Position numbers and translations under genes: made by a program. A DNA stretch of 48,480 nt, from assembly GCF_019104725.1 (NCBI RefSeq), contig NZ_JAHRXF010000046.1:1-48480 (forward strand), in the 5' to 3' direction. This document shows positions 7,637-15,061 of this stretch, piece after piece. The stretch comes from Streptomyces corallincola. Its GTDB lineage: Bacteria; Actinomycetota; Actinomycetes; Streptomycetales; Streptomycetaceae. The stretch's first letter is position 1. Each line of letters begins with the position of its first letter. The notes below the pieces were generated by a model that worked only from the letters and a program-made list of their open reading frames with translations, was not told where the DNA came from and searched no databases.

Positions 7637-8788
7637 TCAGGCCCCGCCACGTCCCCCCGTCGTGGCGGGGTCCCCGTGTTTCCGTCCGGCCGTACGGTCG
7701 GTGACGTCGAGGAAGATCTGACCGGCGTCCGGGAAGACGTGCGAGATGGACCCCTTGATCCGGTCCGCGACCTCCTCCACCCGCTCGCTGTCCAGGCCCG
7801 GCACCAGATCCACCCGTGCGGCCACCAGCGTGGAGTCGAGCCCCATCTGCATGGTGAACAGCGCCTCCACGCTGTCGATCTCCGGCTGCGCGTCCAGCAG
7901 CGACCTGATCCGGGCGCTCAGCTCCGGGTCGGCGGCCTCCCCGATGAGCTGGTCGCGGGCGTCCCGGCCGAGCCGGTAGGCGACGTAGACCAGCAGCACG
8001 CCGATGGCGAGCGACGCGGACGCCTCCCAGGCCACCTGGCCGGTGATCATGTGCAGTGCCATGCCGACGATGGCGAGGGTGACGCCGAGGACCGCCGTGC
8101 CGTCCTCGGCGACGACCGTGCGCAGCGCCGGGTCGCGCATGCTGCCGCCCTGGCTGCGGACCTGATGGAGCGCCCGCAGCAGCGAGGCGCCCTCGGCGAG
8201 CAGCGCCACGCCGAGCACGATCAGGCCCACGACATAGCCGCTGAACGACTCCTGGGCGCCCTCGCGCAGCGCCTCGAAGCCCTGGAAGAACGAGAAGCAG
8301 CCGCCCATGACGAAGATGCCGACGGCCGCGAGCAGCGACCAGAAGAAGCGTTCCTTGCCGTAGCCGAAGGGGTGGCGGCGGTCCGCGGGGCGGCGGCTGC
8401 GGCGCAGCGCGGCCAGCAGGAAGACCTCGTTGAGGCTGTCCGCCACCGAGTGCGCGGCCTCCGAGAGCAGCGCGGGCGAGCCCGCGAAGATGCCGCCCAC
8501 CGCCTTGGCCGCCGCGATGACGAGGTTGGCGGCGAGGGCGACGAGGACGGTGACCTTGGTCCGCTGGTCGTCGCCGCTCCCGGAGTCGTCCTTGCCCGGC
8601 TCGCCCGGCCGGTGGGTTCCGGGGGTGTCCTGGGTTCCGGAGGTGTCCTGGGTTCCGGAGGTGTCGTGGCCGCCGTCGGGGGCGGGTGGGTGCCCGTCGC
8701 CTTCGGTGGTGCCGGCCGGGTCCGTGGTGCCAGTGGTGTCGGCGCCCGTGCGTGCGGCGCGCTCGCGTTCCGAGAATGTCCCGCTCAT
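7637..8788 (-). CDS. Cation diffusion facilitator (CDF) family transporter
   Basis: 383-residue metal exporter. A 75-residue acidic, repetitive cytoplasmic leader precedes six predicted helices (about 79-275) and a C-terminal cytoplasmic domain. Metal-site residues are visible in HSVAD (113-117) and E228-D229 of the fifth helix; RHPFGYGKER (138-147) is the conserved loop after helix two. CDF proteins exchange Zn, Fe, Co or Mn for protons. The leader contains a six-residue repeat (TSGTQD) encoded by the 18-bp DNA repeat at 8614-8667. Start at ATG 8788 has AAGG immediately upstream with poor spacing, so it is uncertain. The 3' end overlaps a terminator-like hairpin. Confidence 0.88.
   Translation of the reverse strand: MSGTFSERERAARTGADTTGTTDPAGTTEGDGHPPAPDGGHDTSGTQDTSGTQDTPGTHRPGEPGKDDSGSGDDQRTKVTVLVALAANLVIAAAKAVGGIFAGSPALLSEAAHSVADSLNEVFLLAALRRSRRPADRRHPFGYGKERFFWSLLAAVGIFVMGGCFSFFQGFEALREGAQESFSGYVVGLIVLGVALLAEGASLLRALHQVRSQGGSMRDPALRTVVAEDGTAVLGVTLAIVGMALHMITGQVAWEASASLAIGVLLVYVAYRLGRDARDQLIGEAADPELSARIRSLLDAQPEIDSVEALFTMQMGLDSTLVAARVDLVPGLDSERVEEVADRIKGSISHVFPDAGQIFLDVTDRTAGRKHGDPATTGGRGGA
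7642..7670. terminator. Hairpin at the 3' end of the CDF gene
   Basis: CCCCGCCACG and CGTGGCGGGG form a perfect 10-bp stem with a 9-nt loop, overlapping the last codons of the minus-strand CDF gene and just after the convergent F420-family gene. No T-tract, as is common in Streptomyces. Likely serves both genes. Confidence 0.5.
8614..8667. repeat. Three tandem 18-bp repeats inside the CDF gene
   Basis: Three head-to-tail copies of an 18-bp unit (GGGTTCCGGAGGTGTCCT, 1 mismatch in the first copy and 1 in the third) at 8614-8631, 8632-8649 and 8650-8667. They keep frame and encode the TSGTQD/TPGT repeat in the disordered leader, so copy number could vary without breaking the transporter. Confidence 0.85.
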
Positions 8789-8893
8789 CCTTGGCCGACT
8801 GCCCCGGCCCCGGCCGATCACACCGTGCCGACCGGGCGAAAAGGGGAACGTGTCATCCGGGACCGGGACGGTCCCGTGGACCAGGAGGCGCGT

Positions 8894-9934
8894 ATGGGCG
8901 GCGACGACGGCGACGGCACGGCGGGCGGCGGCAACGGGACGTACGGCCGCAAGGCGTTCAGCCGGTCCCGGAGCCATTTCACGGACCGGATCACCGCCGA
9001 CGGCCGGGACGGCTGGCCGGTGGAGGCCGGGCGCTACCGGCTGGTGGTGTCACGGGCCTGCCCCTGGGCGAGCCGGGCGGTGATCTCGCGGCGGCTCCTC
9101 GGTCTGGAGGAGGCGCTGCCGATGGCCGTCACCGACCCCGTCCAGGACGACCGGAGCTGGCGCTTCACCCTGGACCCCGGCGGCCGTGACCCGGTGCTCG
9201 GCATCCGGTTCCTGGCGGAGGCGTACGCGAAGCGGGAGCCCGACGCGCCCGGCGGGGTGAGCGTGCCCGCCGTGGTGGACGTGCCCAGTGGAGTGCTGGT
9301 CACCAACGACTACCAGCGGCTCACCCTGGACCTGGCCACCGAGTGGACCGCGCTCCACCGCGCGGGCGCCCCCGATCTGTACCCGGAGCGGCTGCGCGAC
9401 GAGATCGACGCGGTGATGGCGGACGTCTACGAGGAGGTGAACAACGGGGTGTACCGGGCCGGGTTCGCCCACGACCAGGCCCGCTACGAGGAGGCGTGCG
9501 CCGGGGTGTTCCGGCGGCTGGAACTGCTCGCCCGGAGGCTGGCGGACCGGCGCTATCTGGTCGGGGACACCCTCACCGAGGCGGACATCCGGCTGTTCAC
9601 CACACTGGTCCGCTTCGACGCCGTCTACCACGGCCACTTCAAGTGCAACCGGTGGAAGCTCACCGAGAACCCGGTGCTGTGGGCGTACGCCCGGGACCTC
9701 TTCCAGACGCCGGGGTTCGGGGACACGGTGGACTTCGACCACATCAAGCGGCACTACTACCAGGTGCACACCGGCATCAACCCGACCGGGATCGTGCCGC
9801 TCGGCCCGGATCTGTCCGGCTGGCTGAGCCCGCACCGGCGGGAGGAGCTGGGCGGGCGCCCGTTCGGGGACGGGACCCCGCCCGGACCGGTGCCGGAGGG
9901 CGAACGGGTGGGGGCGCGCGGCCGGGTCGCATGA
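8894..9934 (+). CDS. Glutathionyl-hydroquinone-reductase-like protein (GST Xi / ECM4 family)
   Basis: 346 residues. The catalytic motif SRACPWASR places the nucleophile at C56, as in ECM4/YqjG enzymes that reduce glutathionyl- or thiol-conjugated hydroquinones. Other family marks are VPAVVD followed by VTNDYQRL (thioredoxin half) and YLVGDTLTEADIRLFTTLVRFDAVYHGHFKCN (helical half), ending in a DHIKRHYYQVHTGINPTGIVPLGP segment typical of the group. AGGAGG is 5 nt before ATG 8894. Because actinomycetes use mycothiol and not glutathione, the natural thiol is probably mycothiol; this is inference. Confidence 0.9.
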   Translation: MGGDDGDGTAGGGNGTYGRKAFSRSRSHFTDRITADGRDGWPVEAGRYRLVVSRACPWASRAVISRRLLGLEEALPMAVTDPVQDDRSWRFTLDPGGRDPVLGIRFLAEAYAKREPDAPGGVSVPAVVDVPSGVLVTNDYQRLTLDLATEWTALHRAGAPDLYPERLRDEIDAVMADVYEEVNNGVYRAGFAHDQARYEEACAGVFRRLELLARRLADRRYLVGDTLTEADIRLFTTLVRFDAVYHGHFKCNRWKLTENPVLWAYARDLFQTPGFGDTVDFDHIKRHYYQVHTGINPTGIVPLGPDLSGWLSPHRREELGGRPFGDGTPPGPVPEGERVGARGRVA

Positions 9935-9962
9935 GGTCGGCAGGACGAGGAAGGAGAGTCTC

Positions 9963-10268
9963 ATGGCGAAGAACAAGACCAAGAAGAAGCTCCCGCTTGC
10001 CTACAAGCCGGTCGGCTTCGTGCTCAGCTGGGCGGGCGGCGCGCTCGCCGGTATGGCGTTCCGCAAGGCGTGGATGGCCGTCCGGCACGAGGAGGACGCG
10101 CCGGACGCGCTGGACCGGGACCGCGGGTGGGGCGAGATCCTGCTCGCGGCGGCCGTGCAGGGCGCGATCTTCGCGGTGGTCCGCAGCGCCGTGGACCGCA
10201 CGGGGGCCAAGGCCATCGAGCGCTCCACCGGGGTGTGGCCGGTGGCCGACAAGGGCGGCCGGGACTAG
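9963..10268 (+). CDS. DUF4235 small membrane protein
   Basis: 101 residues: lysine-rich N-terminus, then two hydrophobic segments (about 13-34 and 60-75), matching DUF4235. The AYKPVGFVLSWAGGALAGMAFRKAW and LLAAAVQGAIFAVVRSAVDR stretches are the recognisable core. AAGGAGAG precedes the ATG with good spacing. It follows the preceding gene by 28 bp and is probably co-transcribed. Function is not known. Confidence 0.85.
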   Translation: MAKNKTKKKLPLAYKPVGFVLSWAGGALAGMAFRKAWMAVRHEEDAPDALDRDRGWGEILLAAAVQGAIFAVVRSAVDRTGAKAIERSTGVWPVADKGGRD

Positions 10269-10282
10269 AACAGCACGTGCGC

Positions 10283-10306
10283 AGGGGCCGGTGGCCACCG
10301 GCCCTT
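10283..10306. terminator. Bidirectional terminator between DUF4235 and VOC genes
   Basis: A perfect 20-bp self-complementary core (GGGCCGGTGGCCACCGGCCC) plus two further pairs, lying between two convergent stops at 10268 and 10323. Flanking GCACG / CGTGC segments can extend the stem with a bulge. Confidence 0.75.
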
Positions 10307-10322
10307 ACGCGTGCCTGCGGTC

Positions 10323-10715
10323 TCAGCCCTGCTTGGGGGCGGTCTGCGGGAGGAGGCGGAGGACGAACGAGTGCCCGGCCGGGTCGGCGTAGCCGCGTTC
10401 CTCGTACGGGCCCGCCGGATCGCGGGTCTCCACGGGACGGCCGCCGAGCGCGACGATCCGGCGCTCGGCCTCGTCCAGGTCCTCGACGCGGAACTCCAGG
10501 TGGGCCTGGAGGGAGTTCTCCGGCCGGGGCCAGCTCGGGGGCGTGGCGTTGACGTCCCGGCGGAACGCGAGCCGCATGCCGTCGGCGCCCTGGATCTCGA
10601 CCAGGTTGGCGGACGCGGCGGTCTGTTCGCCGTCCAGCAACTCCTCGTAGAACGGGGCGAGTTTCTCGGGCTCGGCACAGTCCAGCACCACCATGCCCGT
10701 CTTGACCAGTGTCAC
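10323..10715 (-). CDS. VOC-family (glyoxalase-like) protein
   Basis: 130-residue vicinal-oxygen-chelate protein with two beta-alpha-beta-beta-beta modules: VKTGMVVLDCAEPEKLAPFYEELL and LEFRVEDLDEAERRIVALGG, then a final DPAGHSFVLRL strand with the usual D-P-x-G-x-x-F. Metal ligands are not obvious at the canonical positions, so activity is uncertain. GTG at 10715 has GGGAGG four nt upstream. Monocistronic; shares an upstream region with the divergent DUF1304 operon. Confidence 0.82.
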   Translation of the reverse strand: MTLVKTGMVVLDCAEPEKLAPFYEELLDGEQTAASANLVEIQGADGMRLAFRRDVNATPPSWPRPENSLQAHLEFRVEDLDEAERRIVALGGRPVETRDPAGPYEERGYADPAGHSFVLRLLPQTAPKQG

Positions 10716-10800
10716 GTTTCCTCCCGGCTCCCGGTGAATCTCCTTATCCCCTTGCGGATATCCCGGCGAGCGGGGTTCATCTGCGCGCGGCGGCCCCGCA

Positions 10801-10851
10801 CACTTTCCTGGACAGTCGTCCGGTTATGCTGGACACCCGTCCAAGAAAGTG
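10801..10851. promoter_or_regulatory. Duplicated operator upstream of the DUF1304-TetR operon
   Basis: Two 21-bp arms (10801-10821 and 10831-10851) form an inverted repeat matching at 17 of 21 positions around a 9-nt spacer. Each arm contains its own small dyad: TGGACagtcGTCCG on the left and a perfect TGGACacccGTCCA on the right. Such paired 14-bp dyads are typical of TetR dimers. The site is 14 bp before the DUF1304 ATG, so binding would block transcription. The TetR protein encoded second in the operon is the obvious candidate regulator. Confidence 0.65.
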
Positions 10852-10864
10852 AGGCCCTGGGGTC

Positions 10865-11227
10865 ATGGAGATCGTGGCGAACGTACTGGTCGGCCTGGTG
10901 GCCGCGCTGCACGCGTACATCCTGGTGCTGGAGATGTTCCTGTGGCAGCGCGCTCCGGGGCGCCGGTTCCACGGGTTCGACACCGAACTGGCCGCGACGA
11001 CCGCGCCGCTCGCCGCCAACCAGGGCCTCTACAACGGCTTTCTGGCGGCCGGACTGGTGTGGGGCCTGATCGCGTCCGACCCGACCGGCTTCGCCGCGCA
11101 GGTGTTCTTCCTCTCGTGCGTCGTGGTGGCGGGGGTGTACGGCGCGGTGACCGCGAACCCGCGCATCCTGTACGCGCAGGGGGTGCCCGGTGCCGTCGCG
11201 CTGGCCGCGGTACTGATCGCCCGTTGA
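10865..11227 (+). CDS. DUF1304 membrane protein
   Basis: 120 residues with four predicted helices. The family signature is seen in ALHAYILVLEMFLWQ near residues 14-29, FHGFDTELAATTAPLAANQGLYNGFLAAGL near 35-64 and a last short helix. DUF1304 proteins are small inner-membrane proteins of unknown function, often next to TetR genes, as here. The stop overlaps the TTG start of the TetR gene, indicating translational coupling. Expression is likely repressed through the dyads at 10801-10851. Confidence 0.85.
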   Translation: MEIVANVLVGLVAALHAYILVLEMFLWQRAPGRRFHGFDTELAATTAPLAANQGLYNGFLAAGLVWGLIASDPTGFAAQVFFLSCVVVAGVYGAVTANPRILYAQGVPGAVALAAVLIAR

Positions 11228-11787
11228 ACCGCCCGGCCGACGCCGATCCACGCGCCGCGCGCACCCGGGCCCGGCTGCGCGCGGCGCTGCTCGACATGTG
11301 CGCGGAGCACCCGCTCGCGGAGGTGGGCGTGGCCGCGCTGGTGCGCCGGGCGGGAGTGGGCCGGGCCACTTTCTACACCCACTACGACGGGCTGGAGGCG
11401 CTGGCCGTCGATGCCTGCGCGGATGTGGTGGACCGGGCGGTGGAGGCGCTGCACGCCTGGCGCGGCCGACCCGATCCGGCGGTGGCCCCGCCCGCGCTGC
11501 GCGAGTTCTTCGCCGCGCTCCCCGCGCACGCGGGCCTCTACCGCTCCCTGCTGACACCGGGCGGCGGCGGGCCGCTGGGGCATCTGCTGCACCGGGACCT
11601 GCGCGCCCGCAGCCTGCTGGAACGGCACCTGGCGGGTGCGCCGGACGCACCGCTGGTCGCCTCGGCGGTGGCGGCGACGTTCACGGGCGTCCTCGCGGAC
11701 TGGCTGCACGGGCTGCTGACCGGGTCGCCGGACGATGTGGCCCTGGAGGTGTGGCAGTTGCTGATCGCGCTGCACCGCAGCCGGTGA
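11224..11787 (+). CDS. TetR/AcrR-family transcriptional regulator
   Basis: 187 residues. N-terminal helix-turn-helix about residues 30-57 (LAEVGVAALVRRAGVGRATFYTHY), with the F-Y-T-H-Y signature ending the recognition helix. The C-terminal half is an all-helical ligand-binding domain. The start is taken as TTG 11224, which overlaps the DUF1304 stop by TTGA; no ATG or GTG lies nearby in frame, so coupling is needed for expression. Likely autoregulates the operon via the paired TGGAC/GTCCA dyads. Ligand unknown. Confidence 0.85.
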   Translation: MNRPADADPRAARTRARLRAALLDMCAEHPLAEVGVAALVRRAGVGRATFYTHYDGLEALAVDACADVVDRAVEALHAWRGRPDPAVAPPALREFFAALPAHAGLYRSLLTPGGGGPLGHLLHRDLRARSLLERHLAGAPDAPLVASAVAATFTGVLADWLHGLLTGSPDDVALEVWQLLIALHRSR

Positions 11788-11977
11788 GGCGGCGCGTGCG
11801 GTGACCCCCGGCCGTCACAGCCGGCGGACCGGCCGCTGTCGGCACGGGAGACGCACCGCGCCGGAAATTTCTCACCGTTCGCCGCAACCCCCTGTCGCGC
11901 GGTGCTCAAATCCCGTTCGTTCAGGGTAACTTGACAACCGGTGAACGGGTGTACGGGCGGCTGGGGGAGGTGGTGCC

Positions 11978-12352
11978 GTGCAGCGGGAGCCGATACCCCT
12001 CTCCCGGCACTTGCGCGTTCATGAGGAACGCGGGCACACGGTGCTGGAACTGCGCGGCGAGATCGACATCGCGGCGGCCTCGCTGCTCGCCGCCGAGCTG
12101 GACCGGGTCACCGATCCGGCGGGCGTGAGCGTGGTGATCGACCTGACCGGCGTGGAGTTCTTCGACTGCTCCGGGCTGCGTCTGCTGCACCGGGCGCGCG
12201 GCCGGGTGGTGGACCGGGGCGGGCGGCTGCATCTGGTGTGCGCCCACCCGCTGACCCTGCGCGTGCTGCGCATCACGGGTCTGGCCCGGCTGCTGCCCCC
12301 GCATCCGACGCTGGACGCGGCCCTGGCGCACGCGGGCGCGGCATCCGGCTGA
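11978..12352 (+). CDS. STAS-domain anti-sigma factor antagonist
   Basis: 124-residue SpoIIAA/RsbV-type protein. The phosphorylatable serine is S65 in FFDCSGLRLL, preceded by the GEIDIAAASLLAAEL and VVIDLTGVEF strands of the STAS fold. Such proteins bind and sequester an anti-sigma kinase when dephosphorylated, freeing a stress sigma factor. No kinase or sigma gene adjoins, so its partner lies elsewhere. GTG start at 11978 has GGGGGAGG 7 nt upstream. A GGGTAAC at 11924-11930 resembles the -10 of SigB-type promoters, though the -35 is unclear. Confidence 0.9.
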   Translation: MQREPIPLSRHLRVHEERGHTVLELRGEIDIAAASLLAAELDRVTDPAGVSVVIDLTGVEFFDCSGLRLLHRARGRVVDRGGRLHLVCAHPLTLRVLRITGLARLLPPHPTLDAALAHAGAASG

Positions 12353-12363
12353 TCTTCGGGTAT

Positions 12364-12404
12364 CTGCCCCGAACTCGTCTTTCCTGAAAGGGAGTTCGGG
12401 GCAG
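12364..12404. terminator. Strong bidirectional terminator
   Basis: A perfect 13-bp stem (CTGCCCCGAACTC with its complement at 12392-12404) with a nested 5-bp inner stem (CTTTC/GAAAG). Lies between the convergent STAS and PRPP-synthetase-like genes, 11 bp after the STAS stop. Confidence 0.85.
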
Positions 12405-12412
12405 GCCCGTTC

Positions 12413-13357
12413 TCAGCTCTCTTCGAACAGCGCGCTCACCGACTCGCCGTTGTGGATGCGGCGGACGGCCTCCGCGAGCGCGGGGGCGATGGACAGCACC
12501 CGCAGCTTGTCGGTGTGCTCCTCCCGCGGTACCGGCACCGTGTTGGTGCACACGATCTCCAGCACGTCGGGCTGGTCGCTGAGCCGCTTGAGGGCGCCGG
12601 AGGCGAACAGACCGTGCGTACAGGCGACCCGGATGGAGCGCGGGCCCAACTCCCGTAGCTTGTCGAGCAGTTCGATGACCGTGCTGCCCTTGGCGATCTC
12701 GTCGTCCAGCACGATCACATCGCGCCCGGTGACCTCGCCGATGACCGAGCTGATGCTCACCCGGTCGTCCGCGAAGCGCTGTTTGGCCCCGGCGGCGACC
12801 TGGGCGCCGATCAGCCGGGCGAACGCGGCGGCCTCCTTGGCGTTGCCGAGGTCCGGGGAGACGACGGTGGTGCGGGTCAGGTCGTACTGCCGGAAGTGCG
12901 CGGCGAGTTCGCGCAGGGCGTGCAGGTGGTCCACCGGGACCGAGAAGAAACCGTGCACCTGCGGGGCGTGCAGGGTCATGGCGAGGACCCGGCTCGCTCC
13001 GGCCGCCGTGAGCAGGTCCGCGACCAGTCGGCCGCCCAGCGAGATGCGCGGGGCGTCCTTCTTGTCGGAGCGGGCGTAGGAGTAGTGCGGCATGACGACG
13101 GTGATCCGGGCGGCGGAGGCCCCGCGCGCCGCGTCGCACATCATCAGCAGTTCGACCAGGTGCTCCTGCACCGGGCGGACCAGCGGCTGGATCAGGAAGA
13201 CGTCCCGTTCCCGGCAGTTGGCCTGGAGCTGCACCTCCAGGCAGTCGTTGGCGAACCGGCTGACCCGGGTCGGGCTGAGCGGCACTCCGAGGTGCGCGCA
13301 GACCTCCCGGGCCAGTTCGGGGTGGGCACTTCCGGTGAAGACGGCGATGTCTCGCAC
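12413..13357 (-). CDS. Divergent ribose-phosphate pyrophosphokinase (PRPP synthetase) paralogue
   Basis: 314 residues, aligning end to end with PRPP synthetase: FTGSAHPELAREV, RFANDCLEVQLQ, VFLIQP, the catalytic flexible-loop region PHYSYARSDKK (90-100), LHAPQVHGFF (129-138) and THGLFASGAL. The PRPP-binding loop reads LDDEIAKGST (217-226), where housekeeping enzymes read a DDxIDTGGT-type sequence: the two aspartates at its start are kept but the later aspartate and a glycine are lost. The arginine after the DKK motif (usually REP) is also shifted. It probably keeps a phosphoribosyl fold, but may use a different substrate or be regulatory. A canonical Prs should exist elsewhere in the genome. 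Confidence 0.8.
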   Translation of the reverse strand: MRDIAVFTGSAHPELAREVCAHLGVPLSPTRVSRFANDCLEVQLQANCRERDVFLIQPLVRPVQEHLVELLMMCDAARGASAARITVVMPHYSYARSDKKDAPRISLGGRLVADLLTAAGASRVLAMTLHAPQVHGFFSVPVDHLHALRELAAHFRQYDLTRTTVVSPDLGNAKEAAAFARLIGAQVAAGAKQRFADDRVSISSVIGEVTGRDVIVLDDEIAKGSTVIELLDKLRELGPRSIRVACTHGLFASGALKRLSDQPDVLEIVCTNTVPVPREEHTDKLRVLSIAPALAEAVRRIHNGESVSALFEES

Positions 13358-13397
13358 GATCCGCTCCTCGCGTGATCAGCAGGGGCATTCCGTGTCC

Positions 13398-13409
13398 TCA
13401 CTGTAGTGA
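13398..13409. promoter_or_regulatory. TCACT-gt-AGTGA dyad between divergent genes
   Basis: A 5-bp inverted repeat with a 2-nt centre, 40 bp upstream of the minus-strand PRPP-synthetase-like gene and 70 bp from the plus-strand DUF4230 gene. Candidate operator only. Confidence 0.25.
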
Positions 13410-13479
13410 ACCCCCTGTCTGGCACGGGAATTGAAGGGAATGAGGGGAGCAGGAATCGGCAGGAGGGAGGACCACCGCC

Positions 13480-14142
13480 ATGACGACCCCCGTCACCCGG
13501 CAGGTGAGACGCATGCCCGGATGGGCGAAGGCACTGGCCGCGCTGGTCCTGGTGCTCGTGGTGCTGTTCGCGGGGATCAGGCTGGCCGTACTGCCCGGCA
13601 TCAAGGACCTGTTCGGCACCGAGTCGCACGACCGTTCCGGGCCCACGCTGCTCAAGTCCATTCAGGACATGAGCCGTTACGACGCCGCGTCCGGCAACTT
13701 CCAGGTGGTCGTGGACCTGGAGAAGGACGCGAAGTTCCTGCCCGACGCGATCCGGGGCACCCGCACGCTGTACGTCGGCGCGGGCACCGTGGACGCGTAC
13801 GTGGACCTCGGGCGCCTCGGCGAGAAGGACGTGGCCGTGAACGCCGACCGCACCTCCGCCACGCTCAAGCTGCCGCACGCCCAGCTGGGCAGGCCCGCGC
13901 TGGACCCCGACCATTCCTACGCGGTGTCCAAGCAGCGCGGGCTGCTGGACCGGCTCGGGGACCTGTTCTCCGACAACCCCAACGGCGAGCAGGCGGTGCA
14001 GAAACTCGCCGTGAAGCACATCGGGGACGCGGCGAAGCGGAGCGAGCTGACGAAGCGCGCCGAGACCAACACCACGTCGATGCTCCAGGGGCTGCTCCGC
14101 TCCCTGGGCTTCACGGAGGTCCACGTCTCCTACGCGGCCTGA
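13480..14142 (+). CDS. DUF4230 membrane-anchored protein
   Basis: 220 residues. A single N-terminal membrane helix (about 18-38) follows a short basic cytosolic tail, and the rest is expected outside the membrane. SIQDMSRYDAASGNFQVVVDLEKDAKFLP and the later YVGAGTVDAYVDLGRL are DUF4230 hallmarks. No catalytic residues are recognisable. GGAGGGAGGA upstream of ATG 13480 gives a firm start. Function unknown. Confidence 0.85.
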   Translation: MTTPVTRQVRRMPGWAKALAALVLVLVVLFAGIRLAVLPGIKDLFGTESHDRSGPTLLKSIQDMSRYDAASGNFQVVVDLEKDAKFLPDAIRGTRTLYVGAGTVDAYVDLGRLGEKDVAVNADRTSATLKLPHAQLGRPALDPDHSYAVSKQRGLLDRLGDLFSDNPNGEQAVQKLAVKHIGDAAKRSELTKRAETNTTSMLQGLLRSLGFTEVHVSYAA

Positions 14143-14216
14143 AACGGCCCGGCATCGGGGACCGCGCAGAGGGTAACAGCGTTGCGTACGGCGGACGTTG
14201 ACGACTGGAGGACTCG

Positions 14217-14936
14217 ATGGCCAGAACCGCCCCGCAGTTGCCGGGAATCCTGCGAGCGCCGTGGGCGCGGACGAAGCGGGAGGACGCGGTGCCCGAGCGC
14301 GCGCGGTTCGGGTGGCGGGGTTCCAGGGCCGCGAGGGGCGCCGATGAGTCCACCGTCCCGAAGAGGGAGTCCGCCGCACCGAGGCGTGGTGTTCTCGGCG
14401 GCGGGTGGGCCGAACGGCGCGCTGAGCGGCGGGCGCTGGCCGCCGAGCGCAAGCGGGCCGCCGAGCCGCGTCCGCTGCCGCTCGTGATCCGGGTGCCGGT
14501 GATGCTGCTGGCGTTCGTGGGCATGGTGGTGTTCGCCGTCGCGCTGGCGAAGGTGACCCTCGTGCCCTCCCCCGCCTCCGTGCCGCTCACGCACAGCAAT
14601 CTGCGTCCAGGCTCCTCCGTGCAGGCCTATCTGGCGTACGGGCAGCCGATGGACACGATCAAGCAGATCGGCGGGAACGTGCTGCTCGGGGTGCCGTTCG
14701 GCATCCTGGTGCCGGTGCTGGCGCCACGTGCGCGCGGGATGGTGCGGGTGGTCGCGCTGACCGCGTTGGTGATGCTGATGGTGGAACTGGTGCAGGGCGC
14801 GCTGGTGACCGGGCGGGCCTTCGACGTGGACGACGTCATCCTCAACACGACCGGGGCGCTGATCGGTTGGCTGATTCTGGGCCGTCGGCTCGGGCGGGCG
14901 GTGCATGCGCGCAAGCCGCGTCCCGTAACCGAGTGA
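14217..14936 (+). CDS. VanZ-family membrane protein
   Basis: 239 residues. A long arginine-rich cytosolic leader (1-85) precedes four predicted helices. The VanZ core is visible in GGNVLLGVPFGILVPVL, the middle VELVQ helix and DVDDVILNTTGALIGWLI, the family's conserved D-x-x-D-x-x-x-N-x-x-G motif. VanZ domains are linked to low-level teicoplanin tolerance in enterococci, but most actinomycete copies are uncharacterised. TGGAGGA lies 5 nt before ATG 14217. The leader is unusual in length and charge and could bind nucleic acid or phospholipid. Confidence 0.85.
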   Translation: MARTAPQLPGILRAPWARTKREDAVPERARFGWRGSRAARGADESTVPKRESAAPRRGVLGGGWAERRAERRALAAERKRAAEPRPLPLVIRVPVMLLAFVGMVVFAVALAKVTLVPSPASVPLTHSNLRPGSSVQAYLAYGQPMDTIKQIGGNVLLGVPFGILVPVLAPRARGMVRVVALTALVMLMVELVQGALVTGRAFDVDDVILNTTGALIGWLILGRRLGRAVHARKPRPVTE

Positions 14937-14964
14937 TCGTGCGGTGAAGGTCTGTACCAAGGGG

Positions 14965-14994
14965 TTGACGGCCTGCGCGGCGCGCTTCTTGAAT
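14965..14994 (+). promoter_or_regulatory. Candidate promoter of the GH16 gene
   Basis: TTGACG at 14965-14970 and TTGAAT at 14989-14994, with an 18-nt spacer, lie about 70 bp upstream of the GH16 start. Just before them is AAGGTCTGTACCAAG, an imperfect dyad vaguely similar to GntR-family sites of sugar regulators such as DasR; that resemblance is weak. Confidence 0.35.
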
Positions 14995-15061
14995 CGTGAG
15001 GAATCCGTTTCCCCCCACAGGAGATTCCCCCACTGGATCTCCCCTTCCCGAACGGAGAGTC

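Noticed and set aside
7442..8893. Long frame leading into the hydroquinone-reductase-like gene
   Set aside because: Antisense to the CDF transporter; the AGGAGG site at 8883-8888 marks the real start at 8894.
11881..11930. Possible tRNA T-arm-like sequence (CTCAAATCCC)
   Set aside because: No GGTTC, no cloverleaf stems and no acceptor pairing around it.
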